Shown piece after piece: positions 43,602 to 52,868 of a DNA stretch of 64,000 bases. This stretch comes from Lacisediminihabitans sp046156175. Its GTDB lineage: Bacteria > Actinomycetota > Actinomycetes > Actinomycetales > Microbacteriaceae. The first letter of the stretch is position 1; each line of letters begins with the position of its first letter. The position numbers were made by a program, and so were the translations under genes. Under the pieces are notes generated by a model. It saw only the letters and a list, made by a program, of their open reading frames with translations, was not told the origin of the DNA and ran no database searches. The DNA is taken from contig NZ_JAYLVL010000003.1 in NCBI RefSeq assembly GCF_046156175.1, positions 186,001 through 250,000 on the forward strand, written 5' to 3'.

Positions 43602-46600
43602 CTAGTTGCCCGTCGTGAAATTCCAGGTCACGGGAGCCAGTAGGTTGCCAGCGGTGTCCTTTATTCCGCTGCTGAGGGTGACGGTGTATTGGGTATTGGC
43701 CCGCAGAGTGCCAGTCGGGTTGAGCGTCGCCACGCGCGTGATGCCGGAGTAGCTGACGGCCGCCGGGAAGGCGACGCCGTTCGACGTTCGCGTGATGGTG
43801 AAGTTCCCACTCGCCGCAGCCGTAGCGGGAAGGCCGGTTACCGCCTCGCTGAATGTCGCGGTGATGTTCGCCGTGCGGCTGACCCTCGTGGCGTTCACCG
43901 CGGGGGTCCGAGACGTGACCACGGGGGCGGGACCGGTGATGAAGGTCCACGTTTTAGCGGTGAGGGGGTTGCCTGCCACGTCCGTGACCGCATTGCTCAG
44001 CGACAGGGTGTAACTACTGTCTGCGACCAGCGGCGCGTCCGGGGTCAGCGTCGCAACGCGGGTGAAGGTGTTGTACGTCACTTTCGAGGCGATGGTTGCC
44101 GTCCCCAGCTTCAGGATGAAGTTCGGTGTGCTGATACCGGTGGTGGGCAGGCCGGTGACGGTCTCGCTGAACGTTGCACTCAGCGGAGTCCTCGATGTGG
44201 TCGTACCCAGACTGACACCGGTGGCTCCGGCGGCAGGGTTGGTGGTGGTGACCGTCGGGCTGGGTCCGGTGAGGAAGCTCCAGTTCGTCGCCGCGACCGA
44301 GCCTCCGGACACGTTTTTGATGGCCGTAGTCAGCGAGAGCGTGTAGGGCTTGTCAGCGGTCAGAGCCCTCGTTGGGGTGAGCGTAGCCGTCCGGGTCGCC
44401 GCGCTGTAGGTCACCGTCGCCGGAACGGCGGTGGCGCCCTGCTTGAGCGTGAATGTGGCGTTGCTGACGCCGGTGACGGCTTCGTTGAACGTCACTGTCG
44501 GACGGATGCTCGTCGCCACCCCGGTCGCCCCGGGCAGGGGGTTCCGAGCTGTCACCTGCGGCGAAGTGGCTGCGGTGAGCACCGGTGCGGACACCGTATT
44601 CCCCGCCGCGTTCCACGCCGTGACCCGGTAGGCATATTGCCCGGTCCCCGCGGTTATGTCCGTGTAGGTGGTGACGTTCGCCAGCGCCGTGGCGATCTGA
44701 GAGTAGGCACCGACCGCTCCGTTGACCAGTGGTGCGCGCTCGATCCTGTAGCCGATCTCGTTCTTCGCACTGCCCCAGGTAGTGGGATCGGTGATCGAAA
44801 TCGGGGTGCCGTCCGTCCAGCTCAGCAAGACGTCACTCGCTGGTCGGGTGAAGCGCATCACCGATGCATCGGGCAGTGTGCGAGGCGCGCTGACCGAGAT
44901 CGGCCGCATCATGTCCATCTCCTCGTGGCTGAGGATATGGCAGTGCCACACGTACTCCCAGCCGAAGTTGGTCATGTCGTTGCTGATCGGCGCGACCGGG
45001 TTACCGCTCGTGTCCGTGTTGTTGAAGCCTGCCTCAGAGCCGTTCGGGCCAGTGGTCGAGCCCTTGGCGCCCAGCGGCATCATCGGGTTGAGTGGCCGAT
45101 TGCTGTCCGGGATGGCGAACGGCAGTTTCGGAAGGATGGGTCGGACCGCCACGATCGTGTCCTCGAGCGGACTGACCCGCACGGTGTCCTTCCAACCGAG
45201 CTCCGTCGGGTCGGGCGGGATGATGATGTTGTCCCAGGTGACCCTGTTTATCACCTGCACATCGTTGAGATGGAAATGCAGCGGGTGGGTATCCACGCCA
45301 TTGTGCGTGATCTTCCAGATCTGCGTTCCATCGGCGTTGGTGGAGATAGGGGTCACGTTGAGACTGTTCGTCCCCTTGGTGCCGTCCAGCTTCTCCGTCG
45401 CGGGGTTGACGTACGGGTAGAGGATGATGTTCTGCAAGAGCGGTGTTGCGCCCGGTGCCTCCAACCCGATGTTGCCGCTCATCCGTCCCCACTCGTCGAA
45501 GTTCGCCGAGTTCATCTCGTCGTGAACAGCCTTGCCCTCAATGGGAACACTGAGTTGTGGGCCCGCGAGGGTGTCGAACTTGAACTGGTCTCCACCCTGC
45601 TCGGCGATCCGTGCGAAGCCGTCGCACTTGGCGGCGGGGTTGGTGGCCGAGTTGCAGTATCCGCTACCGACGAAGCTCTTTCCGTAGGCCTGGTTGTACG
45701 CGGCCTGGCCGACCACGATCGGGTTCTGGCTCGACTCGAAGACACCGGCAGGATTGCCGGCAGCGTCCGTGTGGTGATCGAACGCCGCCATCAGCTTGCC
45801 CATCTGGTCGGCCGTGGTGTTCGGCCGGTCGAAGGCCAGCGCCGGAGCAGTGTTGGAGACCTTCACCTGCATCACAGTGCGGGTGTCCGGCCCGTAGCCG
45901 GGCAACGTGGTCGGGGCTCCACCGGGAGACAGGTCCGGACCGCCAGCTCGGTAGTCGTATCCGGGGATACGTCCCGGGAAGGCGGCAGGAGCGTCGTTGT
46001 AGAGGATCAGCGTCTTGCCCTTGTAGGCGGAGAAGTCAACCACAACATCGGCCCGCTCGGCCGGGGCCAACAGCAACGAGTGCTGGTCGACATTGCCCAC
46101 GTCGAATCGCGTGGGGTCGGTGATCCACGTGGTCTCGTGGGCAGGCACCACGACGGGGGTGGGCAGGAACCCACCCTCATTGCCGATCTGGATCCAGTCC
46201 GGACCCTTCGGGCTCTTGGCAGTGTCCGGAGTCGGCGAGATGGATGTGTCGGTCAGGGCCGCCTGGACCTCGCTCGCTTTCAGCGCCACCTCCGTGCCGG
46301 TGGCGGGATCGGCGACGTACCACGACAGGTTCCAGAACCTGTCGTCGGAGCCGTTGAGGATCCGGAACCGGTAAGACTTCGGATCCATCGTCGTCGTCGG
46401 GTAGGCGGTGCCGTTCACGACTGGCGTGTCGTGGAAGGCTTCCATGCCCACCGAGTTGTTGGGTGTCGACGGAATCAGGGCGGGCTCGCAGAAGTCAGCC
46501 ACATTCGGGTCGCAGGTGGGGTCGTAGTAGGGGTTCGCCATGGGCGGGTACTTGGCGTCTTTAGCCGGCGGCCAGAACCACGGGCCGTAGAACCAGCGAC

Positions 46601-49226
46601 CGAACGAGCTCATCCCGCTGGGGTCACCGGGGTTCTGGGCGGGCATGTAGACGTGTGGCTGCCACAGGTTGCCCTCACCGCCCCACTTCTTCGCATCCCA
46701 GGTCGGGTCGAGCTGTGCCATCCGCTTCGTGCTCGGCACGAAGGTCTTGTCTTGGATGGTGAGCGAGGTGCCCATGCCGAGTCCCTCGAGAGCGCCACCG
46801 GGAGCCATCAGTTTCTGCTCGGTGTCGTCGGTGATCATGTATCCGGCTTCTTCACCGGCGTAGACGTTGAGCCGGGTGATGCCCCACGAGTGGTCGTGGT
46901 AGAACATCATCCGAGCGCTCTGCTGGTTGGTGTAGAAGAAGGTCTCAGCACCGGGGCCGGGATCGGGCATATCCGGCACGTTGCTGACGCTGACGCCCTT
47001 CGGGTACGCGGTATTCTCCCCGGTCGGGGTGACCCACTGGTGCGGTGTGCCGTCGCTGATCCACGGGGTGATGCCGCCGTGGAGGTGAAGGGTGGCGCGG
47101 TTCTCCGAGTAGCAGGTGGTCGGCTTCGGTGTCTGCCCGCACATCGGGTTGCGCACGCCGTCGAGCACGCTCTTCTCGTCCTTCGCCATGTCCACGGGGA
47201 TCTTGGTGGTGGGGTCGAGCATCATCATGTCGGGACCCGCACCCGCACCCATCACCGAGGTGTCGACAGGGAGGAACAGGTCGCCGGCCACACCGGTGGG
47301 CAGAAGGTTGCGGAACAGGACCCTGACAGGCTTGTTCTTCGTGGCGATGATCGTCGGTCCGAGGTAGTGCGGCTTGTCCACCCCGGTGAAACTGATCGGG
47401 CTGTCGGGCAGTGCCGGGTCCAGGTTCGCGTTGCCGAGGGGGACTCTCTTGCCCGGTACGACACTGGTGGAGAGCTGCACATAGCCGCGCAACAGAGTGG
47501 CAGGCAGGTCACGGTGGAACTTCATCCGATACTGCACGACCGCGATCTCGTAGTAGTCAGTGCCGGGGTAGGTGGTGGTGTCGGGAACCGCGATCGGGAT
47601 GTACTGGCCCAGATCGTTCGCGTTGGCCTCCCCCTCTCCCGGCAGGGTGTCGACGAACTTCTTGATACCAGGGGTGAGATAGCCCGCCCCGGGAGTGGTG
47701 ACCACGATGTCGGTGACCGAGCCCTTGACCGCCACCTTAGCGGTGGCGCTGGCACCCTTGTCGGCCGTGCCCACCGTGTCGGCGATCGTCACGGTCGGGG
47801 CCGAATCGTAGCCGGCTCCCCCGTCGGTGACATCGATGCGGGTGACACCGATAGTGGCCTCGACTTTGGCTTCACGCTCGGGAGCAGTCTTACTGGCGTC
47901 GGTGATGGTGACGGTCGGAGCAGACGTATACCCGCTACCGGCGTTCGCGATGTCCACACCGGTGACCACACCGCTGGCATCCATCGTCGCGCTGGCGGTG
48001 GCCTGCACGCCGTCGGCAAGATCGGGCTTGGACATCGTGACCAGCGGCTGGGCCTGATACCCCTTGCCGCCGTCGGTGAGCTTTAGATTGTCGACAGTCC
48101 CGCTCGCCAGCGCGTGGGCCTCAGCGCCAGCGGTCGGGTTGCCACCCGTCAGGGTCGCGGCAGGCGCGGTGAACCCGTACCCGGTCTCGTTGACATCGAT
48201 GCTGGTGATCACACCGGTGGCGATTCTGGCGACGGCCTTCGCCACCGTGGTCGGGATGACCCCGGCTGTGGTGATCTCGACCGTTGGCGGGATCGCGTAA
48301 CCGGAACCCGGGCTGGTGACCGTGACCCCGGAGATGGCGCCCGTCTTCGGGTCGACCGAAGCCGTGGCTTCAGCGCCCGTACCGGGGTCGGTGATCGTCG
48401 GCGTGACGTCGGCCGCGAAGGAATAGGTGCGGTCATGGGAGAAGTCGGGATAGTTCGAGACCCCGAGCGCGATTGTGCTGTCCTTGGCCGGAGCGAGGTT
48501 GGTGGCCAGCGTCGGGTCACCGCTCGCCGGTGTACTCAGGGTGTCGGCGTTGGCGAGGACCTCGGTATCCACCGGGACTCCCTGGCCGTAGAAGCCGATC
48601 ACGTCGTTCTTGCGCACCGCCACGCCGGGCACGGAATAGGTTGCGAGCTCTCCGGTGCTCACTGTCGGCACCGGTACCTTCAGCTCGTCACTGACATAGA
48701 CGACGGTGTACTCCCCCGCGGTACCGGTGGGACGCAGCACCAGGGCGTGAAAGAGGTTGCCGGCGGAGGTTGTCGGGCTCCCTCCCGCGTTGCCCTGGTT
48801 CCAGCTCTGGAAGTCGTTGAGGGTGCCGTCGGGCAGTTTGGAATGGTCGAGCACCACCAACACCGGCCCCAACTCCCCGGTCGGCTTCGCGTAGTCGGTC
48901 GCGTACTTGCGCTCGGTCAGCGGGTTGCCGTAGAGCACCGGAGTCGGGGTGCCGATGCCGATCTTCACCATGGCGTCCGCCAGGGTCTGCGGGCTGTTCG
49001 CCCAGTTGGGGTACGGGCCGAAGTAGTGGGGCACCTTCGTCACATCGGTGGCGCTCGTCGGGACAGCGGCCGCAGCCACATCGGGTCGAAAGAGCGTCTT
49101 CATCCCCGCCCAGGGGCCGAACCCGCTGATCACCATAGCCAGCGCCACGATGAGCGCGATGACGGACCGCCGTGGCGAACGGCGCTTCGAGCCAAGATGA
49201 AAGGATGTGCCGGCAAATGGTTGCAT
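43602..49226 (-). CDS. Giant secreted multicopper oxidase with GxGY repeats and Ig-like domains
   Basis: 1,874 aa. N-terminal signal (basic SKRRSPRRS, hydrophobic core, site near AAAAVP). A first domain (about 60-270) has no known match. Residues 300-520 hold six repeats of the form GxGYxxxP (GSGYAIPPTVEI, GSGYTSAPTVTI, GAGYDSAPTVTI and others). The oxidase core (about 580-1450) carries all four copper motifs: HLHGG near 713, FYHDHSWG near 774, THPLHFHLND near 1310 and WHCHILSHEEMDMM near 1424, with the T1 axial Met. A fibronectin-III-like domain (about 1455-1560) and three Big_5-type Ig repeats with PAAGATGVS-like starts follow. Size and secretion recall the large Mn(II) oxidases MofA and MnxG, but that is an inference. 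First gene of a metal locus with copCD downstream. Confidence 0.9.
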   Translation of the reverse strand: MQPFAGTSFHLGSKRRSPRRSVIALIVALAMVISGFGPWAGMKTLFRPDVAAAAVPTSATDVTKVPHYFGPYPNWANSPQTLADAMVKIGIGTPTPVLYGNPLTERKYATDYAKPTGELGPVLVVLDHSKLPDGTLNDFQSWNQGNAGGSPTTSAGNLFHALVLRPTGTAGEYTVVYVSDELKVPVPTVSTGELATYSVPGVAVRKNDVIGFYGQGVPVDTEVLANADTLSTPASGDPTLATNLAPAKDSTIALGVSNYPDFSHDRTYSFAADVTPTITDPGTGAEATASVDPKTGAISGVTVTSPGSGYAIPPTVEITTAGVIPTTVAKAVARIATGVITSIDVNETGYGFTAPAATLTGGNPTAGAEAHALASGTVDNLKLTDGGKGYQAQPLVTMSKPDLADGVQATASATMDASGVVTGVDIANAGSGYTSAPTVTITDASKTAPEREAKVEATIGVTRIDVTDGGAGYDSAPTVTIADTVGTADKGASATAKVAVKGSVTDIVVTTPGAGYLTPGIKKFVDTLPGEGEANANDLGQYIPIAVPDTTTYPGTDYYEIAVVQYRMKFHRDLPATLLRGYVQLSTSVVPGKRVPLGNANLDPALPDSPISFTGVDKPHYLGPTIIATKNKPVRVLFRNLLPTGVAGDLFLPVDTSVMGAGAGPDMMMLDPTTKIPVDMAKDEKSVLDGVRNPMCGQTPKPTTCYSENRATLHLHGGITPWISDGTPHQWVTPTGENTAYPKGVSVSNVPDMPDPGPGAETFFYTNQQSARMMFYHDHSWGITRLNVYAGEEAGYMITDDTEQKLMAPGGALEGLGMGTSLTIQDKTFVPSTKRMAQLDPTWDAKKWGGEGNLWQPHVYMPAQNPGDPSGMSSFGRWFYGPWFWPPAKDAKYPPMANPYYDPTCDPNVADFCEPALIPSTPNNSVGMEAFHDTPVVNGTAYPTTTMDPKSYRFRILNGSDDRFWNLSWYVADPATGTEVALKASEVQAALTDTSISPTPDTAKSPKGPDWIQIGNEGGFLPTPVVVPAHETTWITDPTRFDVGNVDQHSLLLAPAERADVVVDFSAYKGKTLILYNDAPAAFPGRIPGYDYRAGGPDLSPGGAPTTLPGYGPDTRTVMQVKVSNTAPALAFDRPNTTADQMGKLMAAFDHHTDAAGNPAGVFESSQNPIVVGQAAYNQAYGKSFVGSGYCNSATNPAAKCDGFARIAEQGGDQFKFDTLAGPQLSVPIEGKAVHDEMNSANFDEWGRMSGNIGLEAPGATPLLQNIILYPYVNPATEKLDGTKGTNSLNVTPISTNADGTQIWKITHNGVDTHPLHFHLNDVQVINRVTWDNIIIPPDPTELGWKDTVRVSPLEDTIVAVRPILPKLPFAIPDSNRPLNPMMPLGAKGSTTGPNGSEAGFNNTDTSGNPVAPISNDMTNFGWEYVWHCHILSHEEMDMMRPISVSAPRTLPDASVMRFTRPASDVLLSWTDGTPISITDPTTWGSAKNEIGYRIERAPLVNGAVGAYSQIATALANVTTYTDITAGTGQYAYRVTAWNAAGNTVSAPVLTAATSPQVTARNPLPGATGVATSIRPTVTFNEAVTGVSNATFTLKQGATAVPATVTYSAATRTATLTPTRALTADKPYTLSLTTAIKNVSGGSVAATNWSFLTGPSPTVTTTNPAAGATGVSLGTTTSRTPLSATFSETVTGLPTTGISTPNFILKLGTATIASKVTYNTFTRVATLTPDAPLVADSSYTLSLSNAVTDVAGNPLTAKTWTFITGPAPVVTSRTPAVNATRVSRTANITATFSEAVTGLPATAAASGNFTITRTSNGVAFPAAVSYSGITRVATLNPTGTLRANTQYTVTLSSGIKDTAGNLLAPVTWNFTTGN

Positions 49227-49309
49227 GATATTCCCCTGACAATCGGAGCGCGGGGGTGCTGACTCCTAGTGATGAGGGTGCACGCCCGAGGTCTGAGGCG
49301 GGCCATTTA

Positions 49310-49323
49310 TGACACAAGTGTCA
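49310..49323. promoter_or_regulatory. Inverted repeat upstream of the multicopper oxidase
   Basis: TGACAC-AA-GTGTCA, extendable to ATGACAC-AA-GTGTCAT (49309-49324), lies 84 bases upstream of the oxidase start. It is a good candidate operator, possibly for the response regulator. The rest of 49227-49504 shows no gene. Confidence 0.55.
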
Positions 49324-49504
49324 TTTAGTCGAATACGACTCGTCTGCCGCGTCGGTACGCACGCGACGGCTTCCCCCGCCTCAGCGTCGAAGGCGGCGGT
49401 GCGGGTGTGCGCAGGGATCGCTGGTGCACCCCTTCCGCACAGTCACGTTCGCCTCCCTCCGTCCGTCGCAGGCGGACGGCAGCAGAAGCCGATCCGGCCC
49501 ACAG

Positions 49505-49909
49505 TCAGCTCCCCGGGAGCTCGAGCTCGCCGGTCAGGTACTGGGCGCGACCGAAGCCGAACGACCAGTCCGCGGGCGAATTCTCCACGAAACCGATGAC
49601 GAGATCCGAACCCGCGACACCGACGGCTTCCAGGTTGTGCGCGAGTGCGGCGAAGAATTGCTGCTTCGCCTCATCCGTGCGTCCGGCCTGGGTGAAGATC
49701 TGGATGATCACGAGAAGTTCTGAACGCTCGATGCCGAGCCCGACGTCCAGAGCGACAAGCATGCCCGGCGCATGCTCGGTGACGATCTGGAAGCGGTCGC
49801 GTTCGGGCAGCCCGTACACGTCTACGAGAGTCGCCTGGATGGCATCGCCGATGGCGTGCAGCTGATCCTGATCGCGTCCGGCGACGAGATCGATTCGAAC
49901 GAGTGGCAT
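49505..49909 (-). CDS. Tautomerase-family protein
   Basis: 134 aa with the start MPLVRIDLVAG; Pro2 would be the catalytic base after Met removal, as in 4-oxalocrotonate tautomerase relatives. The segment ERSELLVIIQIFTQAGRTDEAKQQFF is typical of the longer (about 130-aa) tautomerase-3-type branch. The ATG at 49909 is chosen because the frame upstream has no homology. Substrate unknown. The divergent promoter shared with the lipoprotein gene is 183 bases. Confidence 0.85.
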   Translation of the reverse strand: MPLVRIDLVAGRDQDQLHAIGDAIQATLVDVYGLPERDRFQIVTEHAPGMLVALDVGLGIERSELLVIIQIFTQAGRTDEAKQQFFAALAHNLEAVGVAGSDLVIGFVENSPADWSFGFGRAQYLTGELELPGS

Positions 49910-50092
49910 TGCGGTTCCGATCCGATAGTCCTCATCACCTTCTACACCAGGAATCTGGAGATTGCGGTGCGGGGTCCACCGTCGGCCGCTTCGGCCTCGC
50001 CGGGCGCGCCATGACGACCGAAGACCCCGAAACGTTGGGTCGCGTGTCGGCATCCGCGCCGCTAGCGTTGCGATCGTCGAAGGGTCGCAGCG

Positions 50093-50491
50093 ATGTCCGC
50101 CACCAACTCCTGCACCGCGGTCGTGCTGGCCGGCGCGGTCGTGATGCTGGCGGGATGCAGCATCCGCTCGGGCGCACTGCCAGAGTTCACCGACCGGTCG
50201 CCACTCGTCTCGTGCGGCGAAGCCGTGCTCGCGCAGGGCGAGACGGTGCCGCCCGGCGCGATCGCATGCATGGATGAGGCCGCCGGTCGGGGTGGCGCAG
50301 AGCTTTCGGTGTCGTCCCTGACGACCGAGGGAGATGCCATCGTTTCGTATTTCCGGGTGGGCCCGCAGATCGACGGAATCGACCTTTTCGTGGACGCCAC
50401 GGCGGATTCGTTCGGGCCACGCACCTGGACCTACCAGCACTGCACAGGGGACACGACGATCAGCGAATACGGCGCCTGCACTGCCCGTTGA
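50093..50491 (+). CDS. Small lipoprotein, unknown function
   Basis: 132 aa. Signal peptide with lipobox LAGC (Cys near residue 22), then a compact domain with four further cysteines (VSCGEAVLAQ, AIACMDEAAG, YQHCTGDT, YGACTAR), probably two disulfides on the outer face. No family recognised. Confidence 0.75.
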   Translation: MSATNSCTAVVLAGAVVMLAGCSIRSGALPEFTDRSPLVSCGEAVLAQGETVPPGAIACMDEAAGRGGAELSVSSLTTEGDAIVSYFRVGPQIDGIDLFVDATADSFGPRTWTYQHCTGDTTISEYGACTAR

Positions 50492-50508
50492 GACGCGATC
50501 GATCGTTC

Positions 50509-50691
50509 TCAGGAGGTTCGCTCGTCCAGTTCCTGGATCGCCTCGACGGCGGCGCCGAGCACGGCATCCACCTCGTTGATCTTGCGATTGAGAGTGTTCG
50601 GTCCGGCTTGGTAGAGCTCACCGGCCTGGTCGACGACAGCCTGAAGCTTCTCGCCGACACTGGTGCCCTGCTTCTCATCGTTGATCGTCAT
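50509..50691 (-). CDS. Small acidic helical protein (60 aa)
   Basis: MTINDEKQGTSVGEKLQ then an Ala/Glu/Asn/Leu-rich helix to the end (EAIQELDERTS). No membrane segment or signal. Probably a real small soluble protein; function unknown. It converges with the lipoprotein gene. Confidence 0.6.
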   Translation of the reverse strand: MTINDEKQGTSVGEKLQAVVDQAGELYQAGPNTLNRKINEVDAVLGAAVEAIQELDERTS

Positions 50692-50776
50692 GAGTGAACC
50701 GTCCTGGGAAAAGAAAAAGTGGGGTGAGACCGCTGTGGTCGAGAAAATATTACCCGCCCCGCCTGCGGGATTGGTA

Positions 50777-51454
50777 CTAGAAGGTGCTCTGCAAACGCTC
50801 AGAGAGCACCACGCTGAAAGTCACGAAAGCGAGCACGTTCAGAACCACGGTGCCCCAGAACGCCGAACGAAAGCCACGCTTACGGGTCTTGTGACGAAAG
50901 ACCTGCTGCCCCACGATTGCACCGGGCCAGCCCCCGATGATGCCCAGCGCGAGAAGCGAACTCTCCGAGATGCGCCACCCGCCGCTCGTCGCGGCCCTCT
51001 TGTCAACTGCGTACACGATGAAGGAGAGGATGCTCGTGAGGAGGTAGACCCCGAGAACCCAGGGTGGCATGGGCCACTGAACACTCACGAAGACGTAGAC
51101 CAGGAAGAATCCGACGATGGCCACATAGTCGAAGGATGCTGGTCTCCTGCCGGCGAGGATCCGCTGGACCATCGTGCGCCGGGGTGGCGCGGAAGGCTCC
51201 GGTGCGGGTGTCGCAGACTGCGCCATCCGCTCTCCGGTGACCCGGCGCGCCACCGAACGGCCGTCAGCGGCGGTCTCGATCTCGAAGCTGAGGGCTTCGC
51301 CGAGCAGGGGACGCACCGCGGACCGGGGAAATGCCGAGATGTGCACGAAAACGCGCCGGTCACCGACATCCGTCGTGAGAAAACCGAATCCGCGATCGTC
51401 ATTCCACGAGGTGAGAGTGCCGGTGACGCGTGTTCCCCCGTCACCGTCAGCCAT
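50777..51454 (-). CDS. Cold-shock domain / DUF1294 fusion protein
   Basis: 225 aa. N-terminal cold-shock domain with RNP-like motifs (GTLTSWNDDRGFGFLTTD, RRVFVHISAF), a Pro/Ala linker, then a DUF1294 membrane domain with three to four helices and the signature YAVDKRAATSGGWRISESSLL and GGWPGAIVGQQVFRHKTRK. This fusion is common in bacteria; the function is unknown, possibly nucleic acid binding at the membrane. ATG at 51454 gives the usual length. Confidence 0.88.
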   Translation of the reverse strand: MADGDGGTRVTGTLTSWNDDRGFGFLTTDVGDRRVFVHISAFPRSAVRPLLGEALSFEIETAADGRSVARRVTGERMAQSATPAPEPSAPPRRTMVQRILAGRRPASFDYVAIVGFFLVYVFVSVQWPMPPWVLGVYLLTSILSFIVYAVDKRAATSGGWRISESSLLALGIIGGWPGAIVGQQVFRHKTRKRGFRSAFWGTVVLNVLAFVTFSVVLSERLQSTF

Positions 51455-51582
51455 CCATCGATGGTATCCGTGACGGAGCCCCCCGGTCGACTCGAATCGG
51501 CCGGAGCCGCGGTCGCTCGCTCTTCTGGCGGTTCGACGCAGCACTTCGCACGCGCTGCCGACGAGGCATTAATCCGCTCCCT

Positions 51583-51608
51583 CTTTACTGTTAGGAAACT
51601 TTACTGAT
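51583..51608. promoter_or_regulatory. ROK-type operator candidate
   Basis: CTTTACTG occurs twice (18 bases apart) around GTTAGGAAA, giving an imperfect palindrome GTTAGGAAA/CTTTACTGAT. Similar TTAGGAAA-centred sites precede ROK regulators in actinobacteria. It lies 54 bases upstream of the ROK gene and could control the whole sugar operon. Confidence 0.5.
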
Positions 51609-51661
51609 ACATTCGGCGCACTCGTGAATCCGTGAATTCGCACCGAACACCAGGAGCACCG

Positions 51662-52837
51662 ATGTCGACAACCGTGCCGGGCACCCCGGCCTGGCTGCGC
51701 GAGACCAACGATCGCACCGCGCTGTCCCTGCTTCTTCAGCACGGATCGCTCACCCGCAACGGGATCGGGCAGCTCTCCGGGCTGTCGAAGCCCACCGCCT
51801 CGCAGATCGTCTCCCGCCTCGAGGCCGCCGGACTCATCCAGGTGGTCGGCGAGGTGTCGGGCGGCCGTGGTCCCAATGCCGTCACCTATGGCGTGCGGCC
51901 GGACCGGGTGCTCGGGGTCGCCGTCGACATCAACGAATCGGTGATCCGGTCGACGGTGGTGGATGCCCAGGGCGCCGAACATCCGGTCGTCGAGACCCGG
52001 CTCCAGGGCGATGATGACCGTTCGGCGGTCGCCGACCTGCGCAAAGCCATCGAGGCCGCGAGCCTCGCCAGCGCGACGAGCGCTTCGACGGTGCGCCTGG
52101 TCTGCGTGGGGGTGCAGGGCTCGGTGAATCCGCGCACCGATGAGCTTTCGTTCATCGACACGCTCCCGGGCTGGCCGCGCACCGGGGTCCGTCGCCAGCT
52201 CGAGGCATTCCTCGCCCGCACCGTTCACATCGAGAACGACGTGAACCTCGCCGCGATCGCCGAGCGATCCGAGGGCGCGGGCGCGGGCGCATCCAGCTTC
52301 GCCCTGCTCTGGATGGACGACGGTCTCGGCCTCGCTGTCGACCTCGACGGCACGGTGCACCGCGGCGGCGCCGGGGGTGCCGGGGAGATCGGCTACCTCC
52401 CCGTGCCTCGCGTTGCCGCCGACATCGATCCCGACGCGACCGACCTGCAGGACCTCATCGGCGGCCCGGCGATCATCGGGATCGCGAGACGCCACGGGGT
52501 CGAGGGAACCGACGCCCGCAGTATCGCCCGTGCTCTCGCCGACCACCCGAACCGCAGCGCGGTCTTCGCCGAGATGGCCCCTCGGATCGCGCTCGGTGTC
52601 GTGCCGGTGCTCGCGATCCTCGATCCGGAGGTCGTCGTGATCGGCGGCCCGATCGGGATCGCCGGTGGCGACGAGCTCGCGACCCTCGTGCGAGCCGAGA
52701 TCGAACGCAACCAGCCCTGGCGCCCCCGGATTCGCGGGTCGGCGGTGTCGGGCGATCCTGTGCTTCGAGGTGCCCGCCACACTCTCGTGCAGCAGGTGCG
52801 CCAACGACTGTTCGCCGAACTCGGCACCCTGTCCTGA
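51662..52837 (+). CDS. ROK-family transcriptional regulator
   Basis: 391 aa from the ATG at 51662 (CAGGAG 6 bases upstream). N-terminal winged helix-turn-helix (LTRNGIGQLSGLSKPTASQIVSRLEAAGL) and the ROK sugar-kinase-like domain (VGVQGSVNPRT, IENDVNLAAIAE, GGAGGAGEIGYLPVPR). The ROK zinc cysteines (CxCGxxGC) are not present, so the zinc site is missing. First gene of the sugar operon, probably repressing it until the sugar binds. Confidence 0.9.
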   Translation: MSTTVPGTPAWLRETNDRTALSLLLQHGSLTRNGIGQLSGLSKPTASQIVSRLEAAGLIQVVGEVSGGRGPNAVTYGVRPDRVLGVAVDINESVIRSTVVDAQGAEHPVVETRLQGDDDRSAVADLRKAIEAASLASATSASTVRLVCVGVQGSVNPRTDELSFIDTLPGWPRTGVRRQLEAFLARTVHIENDVNLAAIAERSEGAGAGASSFALLWMDDGLGLAVDLDGTVHRGGAGGAGEIGYLPVPRVAADIDPDATDLQDLIGGPAIIGIARRHGVEGTDARSIARALADHPNRSAVFAEMAPRIALGVVPVLAILDPEVVVIGGPIGIAGGDELATLVRAEIERNQPWRPRIRGSAVSGDPVLRGARHTLVQQVRQRLFAELGTLS

Positions 52838-52868
52838 CCCCGTCGCCCCACCAGAAAGGTCTCGAACC

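Noticed and set aside
43689..48086. 1,465-codon plus-strand open frame opposite the multicopper oxidase
   Set aside because: Composition (Arg/Gly/Val/Asp) is that of an antisense frame in high-G+C DNA, and the oxidase frame has all copper motifs.
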